Shown here piece after piece: positions 1 through 6,592 of a stretch of DNA of 18,148 bases. Numbering within the stretch: the first letter of the stretch is position 1; every line of letters begins with the position of its first letter. The notes beneath the pieces are model-generated. The model was given only the letters and a program-made list of their open reading frames with translations. It did no database searches and was not told the DNA's origin. The translations under genes and the position numbers were made by a program. The stretch comes from CAZFLN01 sp964519905 (GTDB lineage: Bacteria > Patescibacteriota > Microgenomatia > UBA1400 > UBA1396): the NCBI GenBank assembly GCA_964519905.1, contig CAZFLN010000016.1:1-18148 (forward strand), given 5' to 3'.

Positions 1-969
1 TGCAACTCGGCCAGTCGTCTCTCTGTCGGTGCAATCGGTGTGGTAAACACCGGTGAGTTTGCTCGTCTCAGAGCAGGTCCGAGCACAGACACTGCTTCCC
101 TCACAACCGTTCCCCGCGGAGCGCAGATCACCATGATTGGTGGTCCGCACTGCAATGGGAGTATGGTGTGGTGGGAAACGCAATACGGTGGAAAGACTGG
201 CTGGATTGCGGAAATAAACTCATATAATGAGCGCAATCTCGTCCGCAATGGTGATCCCTTGAGTAACAATCATTCAACCTCTCCAACTGCGCAGCCAACA
301 CCGCGCCCGAGTACACAGCAGCAGAATACCAATTCTGCTGGTTGCAATACAGCAAGTCAGTTGCAGATTGGTGATGTAGCCTCTGTATCTGATGCTACTC
401 CAGATCCTGTTCCCATGCGGAGCGGAGCAGCAACCAGCCACAGTGTTGTCATGAACGTGGCAGTACGGCAGTTTGTGCAGATCATCGGCGGACCGAACTG
501 CCAAGAAAACGTGGTATGGTGGCAAGTCCGAAAGGACGGCCGTACCGGTTGGATGGCAGAGATAAACCGGTTTAATAATCGGAATCTCATTAAGCTTCAG
601 ATTGCTAATACAGATGAGATTCTCAGAGACCACCCTGCCATTAGTAGAGCACTTCAGAGTTTGGAACCGTCCTGTGTTGCTGACCAAAGTGCGACTCTTT
701 CTAGCAGAGAGTATGCGCGAGATCTTGGGCACTGTATTTCTTCTATATCTGACATACCAGAATCAGTTGCAATCTCTATAGCTGGAATAGTTGTGAACTG
801 TGGAGTTGGAGTTGGCTCACAGGTTGTAATTGCAGTGTTAGAGTTTCGTGCAACTGGAAGCACTTCAATAGCCGTTGGGAACCTTTCGCCAGAGTCAATT
901 GCTGACTGTATCAATGAAGGAATTGATACTGTCTCAAGTTTGAGAAATTGGAGAAATTCAATTAGATAG
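1..969 (+). CDS. Secreted tandem SH3b-domain protein, 5' end outside window
   Basis: The reading frame is open from base 1, so the gene starts upstream. The GTG at 40 is not a credible start because it falls inside the first SH3b repeat. Two SH3b-like units are visible. Unit 1 runs from about base 1 to 246 (RLSVG, RLRAGPST, GGPHC, VWWETQ, GKTGWIAEI, NLV). Unit 2 runs from about base 343 to 597 (QLQIG, MRSGAAT, GGPNC, VWWQVR, GRTGWMAEI, NLI). They are joined by a Pro/Thr/Gln-rich linker. A C-terminal region of about 110 residues has four cysteines, a hydrophobic stretch, and no family I recognise. Bacterial SH3b domains usually bind peptidoglycan or other cell-wall ligands. The paired Cys residues fit an extracytoplasmic protein, but the N-terminus that would show a signal peptide is missing. 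The stop is TAG. Confidence 0.8.
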   Translation, partial: CNSASRLSVGAIGVVNTGEFARLRAGPSTDTASLTTVPRGAQITMIGGPHCNGSMVWWETQYGGKTGWIAEINSYNERNLVRNGDPLSNNHSTSPTAQPTPRPSTQQQNTNSAGCNTASQLQIGDVASVSDATPDPVPMRSGAATSHSVVMNVAVRQFVQIIGGPNCQENVVWWQVRKDGRTGWMAEINRFNNRNLIKLQIANTDEILRDHPAISRALQSLEPSCVADQSATLSSREYARDLGHCISSISDIPESVAISIAGIVVNCGVGVGSQVVIAVLEFRATGSTSIAVGNLSPESIADCINEGIDTVSSLRNWRNSIR

Positions 970-1000
970 AGCGAGAAAAATCTGAATTCACCTGATAAGA

Positions 1001-1032
1001 TAGTGGTTGGAGGGTACCACCTCCAACCACTA
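1001..1032. other. Perfect 13-bp stem-loop without U-tract
   Basis: Arms 1001-1013 (TAGTGGTTGGAGG) and 1020-1032 (CCTCCAACCACTA) are perfectly complementary around a 6-nt loop. It lies 31 bp after the SH3b gene and could end its transcript, but no T-run follows on either strand. The last base of the right arm is the A of the ATG at 1032. The left arm carries GGAGG and the right arm carries CACCTCC, which resembles the 16S anti-Shine-Dalgarno sequence. A translation-control role is conceivable but unproven. Confidence 0.55.
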
Positions 1033-1316
1033 TGAATAAATACTTAATCGCAGTAATTCTTACAACTCTTGATGTATTAGTGAACTATATAAATTTATTT
1101 TTTTTTAGAACCAATGTATTTGGGGACTATTTTTTTAGAGTTCCATTATTCTTAGTACTTTCTAGTTTACTTTCTACTCTCATAGTTCTCATTTTTCTAA
1201 AAATTAGTTTTAATAAAACGAAGAGTATTAAAGTTATTGATGCGTACAATATTCAAATAGTATTTTGGTTTTCGTTAAATATTTTTACACTCATTTTTCG
1301 TCTGATATTATCGTAA
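1032..1316 (+). CDS. Small hypothetical membrane protein
   Basis: A 94-residue ORF with three strongly hydrophobic segments at roughly residues 4-25, 37-57 and 74-93. They are separated by a short basic loop (KISFNKTKSIK), as in a small integral membrane protein. I recognise no family. There is no ribosome-binding site at a normal distance: GGAGG at 1009-1013 is too far and is buried in a hairpin that ends on the start codon. The gene sits in the AT-rich stretch and faces another small membrane-protein ORF. AT-rich DNA readily makes hydrophobic ORFs by chance, so existence as a gene is only moderately supported. Confidence 0.4.
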   Translation: MNKYLIAVILTTLDVLVNYINLFFFRTNVFGDYFFRVPLFLVLSSLLSTLIVLIFLKISFNKTKSIKVIDAYNIQIVFWFSLNIFTLIFRLILS

Positions 1317-1405
1317 TTTTTTATTATCTACTTGGCGATGAGATTTACTAAAGCTTAATTTTTAACCTTAAGAAAGTAGAAAAGAATCTCTGTAGAATGT
1401 GATAC

Positions 1406-1780
1406 CTACTTAAATATTAAAAGGATTGCAGTTACAAAAAAGAAGAAAATATACTCAAGAATTGATGTTCCAATTGAAAAGAAGGTTGTTGAGAAAAGTG
1501 CCAAAATGTCAAATTTCATCTTCTTCTGATACAACATATATGCTCCAAGAATACTTGAGGAAAGTAGCCAAAGACCCATAAACATAAATCCATGTAAAAG
1601 GAAAAAAAAGAAAAAATTCTGTTGAAATGAAAAAGAAGCTGGTATAAATCCAGTCTTGAGAACTGAGAAATAAAAGGATGATACTAAGAGAAAAATTAAA
1701 ACAACTGCACTCACTCTTGTTGCAGCGTTGAAACCGATTTTTGAGGTTTCTTTAAGAAGCGAGATAGTATCATTTCTCAT
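1406..1780 (-). CDS. Small hypothetical membrane protein (4 TM), leaderless
   Basis: A 124-residue protein with a short polar N-terminus (to about residue 22) and hydrophobic segments at about 23-45, 56-84, 93-108 and 109-123. No family is recognised; it looks like a small multi-pass membrane protein. Phe-rich runs reflect the AT-rich composition. On the minus strand TATAAT lies at 1792-1787, with its last base 7 nt before the ATG. That is the spacing seen at five other starts in the window, so the mRNA is probably leaderless, which also supports the gene being real. The stop is TAG. It lies 51 bp downstream of another minus-strand membrane ORF. Confidence 0.5.
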   Translation of the reverse strand: MRNDTISLLKETSKIGFNAATRVSAVVLIFLLVSSFYFSVLKTGFIPASFSFQQNFFFFFLLHGFMFMGLWLLSSSILGAYMLYQKKMKFDILALFSTTFFSIGTSILEYIFFFFVTAILLIFK

Positions 1781-1786
1781 ATCAGA

Positions 1787-1792
1787 ATTATA
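1787..1792 (-). promoter_or_regulatory. -10 box of 1406-1780 gene (leaderless)
   Basis: TATAAT on the minus strand. Its last base (1787) is 7 nt from the A of the ATG at 1780, so transcription would start at the start codon. No convincing -35 is present at 16-18 bp. Confidence 0.45.
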
Positions 1793-1831
1793 TATCGAGA
1801 ACGTGTAAAAGCAAAAATAATGCTTAAATAA

Positions 1832-2110
1832 TTATATAAAAGTACAGATTTTAAGGACAATATTAAAGGAAAATTTGAAAAAAATTCCAACTAACAGTGC
1901 AAGCGTAATCAGTCGTTTTTGAATGCTTTGAGAAAAATAAAAATTCTTATCAAACCAAATAGTGGATATTGTTATTAGTGGGAAAGAAAAAATAAGAAGA
2001 ACAGAAAGTAAAAAAGAAAAAAGTATACAATTATTAGAATTTTTACTTAATGTGATAAAAGCTAATGATAATAAAAAAGAAATCGTATTGGAAGAAATAA
2101 CAATAATCAA
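1832..2110 (-). CDS. Possible small membrane protein, TTG start
   Basis: A 92-residue ORF with hydrophobic segments at about residues 1-20, 27-50 and 66-91. Its general architecture resembles the 94-residue ORF at 1032-1316: similar length, three segments and a basic loop before the last one. I cannot show homology. The start is TTG. The frame stays open upstream to a TAA at 2164-2162 without an ATG, so the N-terminus may be longer. There is no clear Shine-Dalgarno or -10 box. The opposite strand carries a 63-codon charged ORF (1962-2153), so the coding strand is uncertain. The stop is TAA. It could share a transcript with the gene at 1406-1780. Confidence 0.3.
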   Translation of the reverse strand: MIIVISSNTISFLLSLAFITLSKNSNNCILFSFLLSVLLIFSFPLITISTIWFDKNFYFSQSIQKRLITLALLVGIFFKFSFNIVLKICTFI

Positions 2111-2153
2111 TGTGCTTCTAAAAATTACAAAAACTTCTTTTAAAGAGAGATAA

Positions 2154-2652
2154 AAAAATGTTTAGCCATAAGTGTCATTAGTCGGAGTGAAGTTAAAAGA
2201 GATATATAAGAATAATCATTGTATCATTTTTTCNNNNNNNNNNATTTTTTCTGGACATAGATTTTCATTTTAATATAAAAAAACAGTTTAGATTTACTAG
2301 ATGGTAAAAATTTGATTAGTTTAACGGCACCGAAAGAGGTCCTTTTTATTTCTTATACTACAGAGCTAGTAACCTAATGAGTAAAAAGGCTAACAAGGAA
2401 AAAATTAAAAAGATACCAAATTTTATATACACACGAGAGAAAACAGTTTTCAGAAAATTTACAGCAAAAAACAAATAATTTAACCAAAGATTTGATGATT
2501 TTCTTGTTGAAAACAGAAAGACCTTACGCTTTTTTAGTACAATCGACGTTTTTATTCTATGATAGTCGAGATGACTTTGTCATCTGATAAATAGAGTCTT
2601 TTGGAAAGGTGGAGCGGGTTCTCAAAACTAAGTGATATCACCCTGTTTCAGA
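2154..2652. other. AT-rich stretch with no convincing gene
   Basis: About 500 bp around the scaffold gap with no convincing coding sequence. It contains a 33-codon, Lys-rich ORF at 2377-2478 (ATG to TAA) without a ribosome-binding site, which I do not call. A 7-bp perfect stem lies at 2569-2585 (AGATGAC, loop TTT, GTCATCT). A weak stem around 2326-2343 is followed by a T-run and might be the end of a transcript coming from the gap. No RNA family is recognised. Confidence 0.4.
2234..2243. other. Assembly gap (10 N)
   Basis: Ten consecutive N bases inside AT-rich sequence. This is probably a scaffolding join of unknown true size. Sequence left (1-2233) and right (2244-18148) may be separated by missing DNA, so linkage of the SH3b gene and small membrane genes to the rest depends on the scaffold. 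Confidence 0.95.
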
Positions 2653-3132
2653 CTACCAAACAACCTTTCCCCAAACAGAATTTGCTCGAACAACCCCAGG
2701 AGAGTATCTTCCAGCTGATTCATCGTCATACAACAAATACACTTCATCACTTGATAAACGAATGGGAGCTTCGTTCAAAAGACCTCTCATTCCTTCAAAA
2801 TAATTTTCTTCGAGTTTTACATTATTAATGTAAATAGACCCTGAATTAACAGTTATTTCTTCACCTGGAAACCCTATTATTCTCGAAAAAAGAGCGTTGT
2901 CTTTATCCCCATAGGCAACAATTTCTTGCCTTCTTTTTTCTGTAAATAGTGACTCAGATTTTAATGGGATAACGAAAATATTCTCGCCGAGCTGTATTGT
3001 AGGATACATAAGTGAGCTTGATGCAGTATATACAAAAAGCATCTCGTTTCTAACTAATAGCCCCAGAGTAAGTCTACTCGCAACAAAAAGAGCAAGGAGA
3101 AACAAAAAAATCTTGAAAAGTACTTTCCACAT
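2653..3132 (-). CDS. Signal peptidase I-like (S26) protein with altered catalytic positions
   Basis: A 159-residue protein with an N-terminal membrane anchor (about residues 4-27) and an extracytoplasmic domain in S26 order. Box B-like LMYPTIQLGE is at 41-50, a box D-like RIIGFPGEE at 84-92, and a box E-like YDDESAGRYSPGVV at 135-148. In signal peptidase I the nucleophile Ser directly precedes the Met of box B and the general-base Lys precedes the Arg of box D. Here those positions are Leu41 and Ser83, although Ser38-40 lie close by. It may be inactive or a divergent S26 member, possibly for a special substrate. Upstream AAGGAAAG is a good Shine-Dalgarno. It is divergent from the aminopeptidase gene. 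The stop is TAG. Confidence 0.7.
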   Translation of the reverse strand: MWKVLFKIFLFLLALFVASRLTLGLLVRNEMLFVYTASSSLMYPTIQLGENIFVIPLKSESLFTEKRRQEIVAYGDKDNALFSRIIGFPGEEITVNSGSIYINNVKLEENYFEGMRGLLNEAPIRLSSDEVYLLYDDESAGRYSPGVVRANSVWGKVVW

Positions 3133-3236
3133 TTCTTTCCTTATTGCGGGAACTCCATACCTGTAAGGGCAATATTATCACTGAATTTTTCTTTTTACAG
3201 AAGCTGTGCGAAAAGGAAAATTTAATTTCCTCAAAA

Positions 3237-3245
3237 TGCTACAAT
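3237..3245 (+). promoter_or_regulatory. Extended -10 promoter of aminopeptidase gene
   Basis: TGCTACAAT (TGnTAnAAT type). The last T is 7 nt before the A of the ATG at 3252, predicting a leaderless mRNA. No -35 match at 17 bp. Confidence 0.55.
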
Positions 3246-3251
3246 CGCACC

Positions 3252-4337
3252 ATGTGCGACCCACGTTACACCCAACTCGCTGAAATACTTGTCCAGAAAT
3301 GCATCAAAACGCAGCCGGGTGATCATGTGTGGATCCGGGCCATTTCCCCGGAATCACTGCCTTTAGCACGCGAAGTGTACAAGCAAGTCGTCTTGGCCAA
3401 AGCACATCCGCTGTACGATATTCATGACGACAGTGTGGCTCACTTTTTCTATAAATATGCCACTCCGGAGCAACTGAATCACAAGCCAGATGTCACCGAG
3501 TTTCTGGCACAAAAAGCCGACAAAACTATCACCATCGTGGGCGAAGCCAACAAACGCGAGCTGGCCGAAACGGATCCCAAAAAAATGATGGAACGCTCGA
3601 AGCTCATGCGTCCGGTCAAAGACATCATCATGCGAAAACCTTGGGTTCTGACCTACGTCCCCACCGCCGCCATGGCGCAAGACGCGAACATGAGCCAAGA
3701 CGACTTCGAAGATTTTTACTTCGGCGCCACAAATCGCGACTGGCAAGAGATTCAAGACAACATGCAGCGTTGCGCTGAGTTTCTTACCAACGTGCAGGAT
3801 CTGCACATCGTGGGTCAGGACACTGACCTTCACCTCAGTGCTGCCAACCGCACCTGGATCTACGATGACTGGAAAGCCAACATGCCTGGTGGAGAAGTAT
3901 TTACCTCGCCAGTTGCTGACTCTGTCGAAGGAACCATCTACTTCAACTATCCACTCCTGTACCAGAGCAAAATTATTCGAGATATTCGCTTCACCTTTGA
4001 GCGCGGCAGGATCGTCGACGCCACTGCCAGCGAAAACCAAGCCATGCTAGACGAAATCCTCAGCACCGACGAAGATGCTCGCCGGCTCGGCGAAGTCGCC
4101 TTCGGAGGTAATCCGGGGATTCGCCGCTACATGTATAGCGTTCTCTTCGACGAAAAAATGGCCGGCACCTTGCACTGCGCCATTGGACAAGGCTTCCCCG
4201 AATGTGGCGGCGAAACACAGTCTGCTATCCACATGGACATCGTCAAAGACATGACCTCTCCTGGCAGCAAAGTGCTGGTCGACGGCAAAGAATTTTTGGT
4301 AGACGGAAAATTTGTTTTTTCCAACAAGAAACAATAG
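3252..4337 (+). CDS. M29-family (AmpS/AmpT-like) metallo-aminopeptidase
   Basis: A 361-residue cytoplasmic peptidase of the M29 thermophilic aminopeptidase family, which removes N-terminal residues with a two-metal site. Expected ligand motifs appear in order in the C-terminal half: GGEVFTSP, LGEVAFGGNP, GTLHCAIGQG and SAIHMDIVKDM (Glu, Glu, His, then His and Asp). The N-terminal half starts with the typical RYTQLAEILVQKC...QPGDHVWI pattern. I chose the ATG at 3252, not 3144, for two reasons. Family similarity begins there, and an extended -10 box ends 7 nt before it, so upstream codons would not be transcribed from this promoter. No Shine-Dalgarno is present. The gene ends 9 bp from a convergent small gene. 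The stop is TAG. Confidence 0.88.
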   Translation: MCDPRYTQLAEILVQKCIKTQPGDHVWIRAISPESLPLAREVYKQVVLAKAHPLYDIHDDSVAHFFYKYATPEQLNHKPDVTEFLAQKADKTITIVGEANKRELAETDPKKMMERSKLMRPVKDIIMRKPWVLTYVPTAAMAQDANMSQDDFEDFYFGATNRDWQEIQDNMQRCAEFLTNVQDLHIVGQDTDLHLSAANRTWIYDDWKANMPGGEVFTSPVADSVEGTIYFNYPLLYQSKIIRDIRFTFERGRIVDATASENQAMLDEILSTDEDARRLGEVAFGGNPGIRRYMYSVLFDEKMAGTLHCAIGQGFPECGGETQSAIHMDIVKDMTSPGSKVLVDGKEFLVDGKFVFSNKKQ

Positions 4338-4346
4338 CTTAACCAA

Positions 4347-4556
4347 CTACACAAAAATCAAAATAGCCAAGAGTGTCACAATAATTATCAGACCAATCTG
4401 CAAACCACGAATCTGCCAACGTGGAGCCAGTGGAAGAGAGTGAACGTTACTCTCACTTTTTCCAGACGCTTCTGGCTTCCAGGTAACTTGCTTCTGCGGA
4501 TCCTCAGAGAATTGCCCTTGCGCGTGTTGCTCAAATCGCTTTTGGAGTTGTCCCAT
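4347..4556 (-). CDS. Small C-terminally membrane-anchored protein, unknown
   Basis: A 69-residue protein. Residues 1-45 are hydrophilic and rich in Gln, Glu, Lys and Ser. They are followed by Pro-Arg-Trp-Gln and a single hydrophobic segment at about 49-69 that runs to the C-terminus, a tail-anchored layout. I recognise no family. The start is well supported by AAGGA just upstream (GAAGGAACA then ATG on the minus strand). It is convergent with the aminopeptidase gene and divergent from the DUF3048 gene. The stop is TAG. The good ribosome-binding site and plausible protein composition make it likely real. Confidence 0.6.
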   Translation of the reverse strand: MGQLQKRFEQHAQGQFSEDPQKQVTWKPEASGKSESNVHSLPLAPRWQIRGLQIGLIIIVTLLAILIFV

Positions 4557-4677
4557 TGTTCCTTCTTTCCAAGAGAGTTTCTGCCTCTACACAGGCCGAC
4601 AGAGAATCGCTATGATAGATCTTTGTCCCGTTATTGTGACATACAAACAAAGTAGAGAAGAAGATTAAAAGGAAATC

Positions 4678-5850
4678 ATGAAGAAAAACGCTCTTATCGC
4701 TCTTGTTGCCACCACCTACTTGGCTACGACCGCCATTTCTTTCGTCGCTGCTTCCAGCCTTTTACCGCAAACAGCTGGTGTTCCAGGACAACCAAATCGT
4801 TTTTCCCAGCTTATCTCTCCACTCGTGCCAACCGCGGGCGATGGGGCAGTAACGGTTGATACTTCCGCTCCAAAAACCGAAGCATGTCCACTCAACGGCC
4901 AACTCTACACCGTGGCTGAGCGCCAAGCCTGGGAAAACCGCACTCCAATCGCTATTATGATCGAAAACTCTGTCGACTCTCGACCACAATCTGGTTTGAG
5001 CCAAGCAGATATCGTCTATGAAGCCATTGCCGAAGGGGGAATCACCCGCTTTATGGCCATGATGTACTGTGATGTCCAGGCTTCTGACACTATTTTGGCT
5101 CCGGTGCGTTCCGCTCGTACCTACTTTATTGACTGGGCTTCTACCTACCAAGAGCCTCTCTACACCCACGTTGGTGGAGCCAACTTACCAGGACCAAGTG
5201 ATGCTCTGGGGCAACTTTCTGAGTACGGTTGGGTGGGTAAAAATAACCTGAACCAATTCTCAATCGGCTTCCCAACCTTTGCTCGTAACTACAACCGTAT
5301 TACTCTGGCCAACGGAAAGCCATTGGCAACCGAGCACACCATGGAAACATCCACAGAACGTCTCTGGAAGTATGCAGCCGACAGTCGAAAAATCACCAGC
5401 TGGGCTGGAAAATCAAAGTTCCAGGCTTGGGAATTCAAGGATGACGGAACAGCCGGAAGTGTGAACAGTATTTCTTACAACTTCTGGGACGGATTTAAGG
5501 ACTTTGCAGTGCAGTGGAACTATGACTCTGCCAGCAATTCTTACACTCGGGTAATGGGTGGTCAGCCACACATGGACCTCAATAATAATGAGCAAATCCG
5601 CAGCAAAAACGTGGTTGTGATGTTCACGACTGAACGCGGACCCATCAACGAAAATAAGCATATGTTGTACACCACTACTGGTACCGGCAAGGCTTTAATC
5701 TTTATGGATGGCCAGGCTGTTGACGCCACTTGGAGCAAAGCCTCTCGCGTGGCTCCACTGAAGTTCCAGGTACGAGGTCAAGACGTTGAGCTGAACCGTG
5801 GTCAAACATGGATTTCGGTGGTGAAAACAGGCAATACCGTTGAGTACTAA
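4678..5850 (+). CDS. DUF3048 (YerB-like) exported protein
   Basis: A 390-residue protein with an N-terminal signal peptide or anchor (residues 1-27: KK, then hydrophobic, then a small-residue stretch). A Pro/Thr-rich linker precedes the DUF3048 signature: CPLNG at 70-74, then RTPIAIMIEN (88-97), SRPQSGLSQADIVYE (101-115) and EGGITRF (119-125). The C-terminal half fits the second DUF3048 segment, with an asparagine-rich ERGPINENKH area. B. subtilis YerB is the reference lipoprotein; its biochemical role is not established, so I give none. AAAAGGA at 4667-4673 is a good Shine-Dalgarno 4 nt before the ATG. The stop is TAA. It acts outside the membrane, like its surface-protein neighbours. Confidence 0.85.
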   Translation: MKKNALIALVATTYLATTAISFVAASSLLPQTAGVPGQPNRFSQLISPLVPTAGDGAVTVDTSAPKTEACPLNGQLYTVAERQAWENRTPIAIMIENSVDSRPQSGLSQADIVYEAIAEGGITRFMAMMYCDVQASDTILAPVRSARTYFIDWASTYQEPLYTHVGGANLPGPSDALGQLSEYGWVGKNNLNQFSIGFPTFARNYNRITLANGKPLATEHTMETSTERLWKYAADSRKITSWAGKSKFQAWEFKDDGTAGSVNSISYNFWDGFKDFAVQWNYDSASNSYTRVMGGQPHMDLNNNEQIRSKNVVVMFTTERGPINENKHMLYTTTGTGKALIFMDGQAVDATWSKASRVAPLKFQVRGQDVELNRGQTWISVVKTGNTVEY

Positions 5851-5865
5851 ACTCTTTGGTTCACT

Positions 5866-5884
5866 GGTCGCCATAAAAGCGACC
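5866..5884. other. Short stem-loop after DUF3048 gene
   Basis: GGTCGC (5866-5871), loop CATAAAA, GCGACC (5879-5884): a 6-bp perfect stem, 15 bp after the stop. No T-run follows, so it is a weak terminator candidate at best. Confidence 0.3.
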
Positions 5885-5886
5885 TG

Positions 5887-5915
5887 CTGACTGAGTAAAA
5901 ATAGTGTGCTAAACT
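5887..5915 (+). promoter_or_regulatory. Promoter of wHTH/NTase-like gene
   Basis: CTGACT (5887-5892), 17-bp spacer, TAAACT (5910-5915), with an extended TG at 5907-5908. The -10 ends 9 nt before the ATG, so the mRNA has at most a 2-nt leader. GAGGA at 5917-5921 is too close to this start site to be fully transcribed. Confidence 0.5.
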
Positions 5916-5923
5916 GAGGACAG

Positions 5924-6517
5924 ATGGCAAAACTTGTCGACTTCATGATCAGTAAAGTTCGGGTCAAAATGGTCCATCTGTTTTTCCGCAACCCGGCACA
6001 GATTTATTATGTTCGCCAAATCACTCGAGAAATCGACGAAGAGATCAACGCCGTTCGCCGTGAACTCGAACGCATGACCAGCGCTGGCATCCTACGCAGC
6101 GAGCAACGAGGAAATCGTCTCTATTATTCTCTCAACAAACAGTATGACTACTACCCAGAACTCTTGCGCCTAGCTATTAAGTCCAGTGGACTCGGAAATG
6201 CCATCAAGAAGAATCGCAAAGCAATTGGAAGCCCTAAATTTGTTATGTTTTCGAGCAAGTTTGCGCAGCATCGAGCTAGACTCCATGACGAAGTGGACAT
6301 TCTCCTGGTAGGGGATATCAAGATGCAAGAGCTCCAACCACTGATTGATGCCGAAGAGAAACTTCGCGGGCACGAAATCAATTACACCGTTATGTCCACA
6401 GATGAATTCGAGTTCCGCAAGACCCGTCGAGACCCGTTCGTGAATGACATACTCGCTGGCGGTCGGATCATGGTAATTGGCGACGAAGACGGCCTGGTAG
6501 AGAAGCAGTCCGAGTAA
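5924..6517 (+). CDS. Winged-helix regulator fused to nucleotidyltransferase-like domain
   Basis: A 197-residue protein. Residues 8-72 read as a winged helix-turn-helix: NPAQIYYVRQITREIDEEINAV is the recognition region and ILRSEQRGNRLYYSLN the wing, as in ArsR/MarR-like folds. Residues 95-180 resemble a minimal nucleotidyltransferase-like fold, with DEVDILLVGDI in place of the usual SDIDLLV strand, then EINYTVMSTDEF, DPFVNDIL and RIMVIGD. The GS...R motif before the Asp pair is degraded (MFSSKFAQHR), so catalysis is doubtful. Such fusions are often annotated as transcriptional regulators. It lies just upstream of the surface operon in the same direction and could regulate it or itself. The start is supported by a promoter 9 nt away. 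The stop is TAA. Confidence 0.65.
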   Translation: MAKLVDFMISKVRVKMVHLFFRNPAQIYYVRQITREIDEEINAVRRELERMTSAGILRSEQRGNRLYYSLNKQYDYYPELLRLAIKSSGLGNAIKKNRKAIGSPKFVMFSSKFAQHRARLHDEVDILLVGDIKMQELQPLIDAEEKLRGHEINYTVMSTDEFEFRKTRRDPFVNDILAGGRIMVIGDEDGLVEKQSE

Positions 6518-6526
6518 ACGCTCTAG

Positions 6527-6542
6527 TCCGATATTGATCGGA
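6527..6542. other. 6-bp stem-loop between regulator and surface operon
   Basis: TCCGAT (6527-6532), loop ATTG, ATCGGA (6537-6542), 9 bp after the TAA of the wHTH gene. No T-run follows. It is adjacent to the inverted repeat at 6544-6557. Confidence 0.3.
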
Positions 6543-6543
6543 T

Positions 6544-6557
6544 ATATGTGATCATAT
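6544..6557. promoter_or_regulatory. Candidate operator abutting -35 box
   Basis: ATATG, TGAT, CATAT: a 5+4+5 inverted repeat ending at the base just before the TTGACA -35 box (6558). Its position suits an activator or repressor site. The wHTH protein encoded just upstream is a possible binder, by location only. Confidence 0.35.
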
Positions 6558-6586
6558 TTGACATATTCGGGTCATTTTCGTATAAT
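6558..6586 (+). promoter_or_regulatory. Consensus promoter of surface operon
   Basis: TTGACA (6558-6563), 17-bp spacer, TATAAT (6581-6586): a perfect sigma70-type promoter. The last T is 7 nt before the A of the ATG at 6593, so +1 should be the start codon itself. Confidence 0.8.
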
Positions 6587-6592
6587 AGAGGA

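Noticed and set aside
40..969. GTG at 40 as the start of the SH3b gene
   Set aside because: The frame is open to base 1 and residues encoded by 1-39 belong to the first SH3b unit, so the gene is cut by the window edge.
1962..2153. Charged 63-residue plus-strand ORF
   Set aside because: GTG start without ribosome-binding site or promoter, antisense to a membrane-protein ORF; Lys/Glu richness is expected from AT-rich antisense sequence. Neither strand is certain.
2377..2478. 33-codon Lys-rich ORF
   Set aside because: No ribosome-binding site, no -10 at the 7-nt spacing, and low-complexity AT-rich composition.
3144..3251. N-terminal extension of the aminopeptidase to 3144
   Set aside because: The extra residues do not look like M29 sequence, and an extended -10 box at 3237-3245 would place transcription start at 3252.
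3363..4040. 225-residue minus-strand ORF opposite the aminopeptidase
   Set aside because: Fully antisense to a gene with conserved M29 motifs; no start signals.
6548..6592. ATG at 6548 as lipoprotein start
   Set aside because: It overlaps the promoter and would put 15 extra residues before a good lipoprotein signal peptide.
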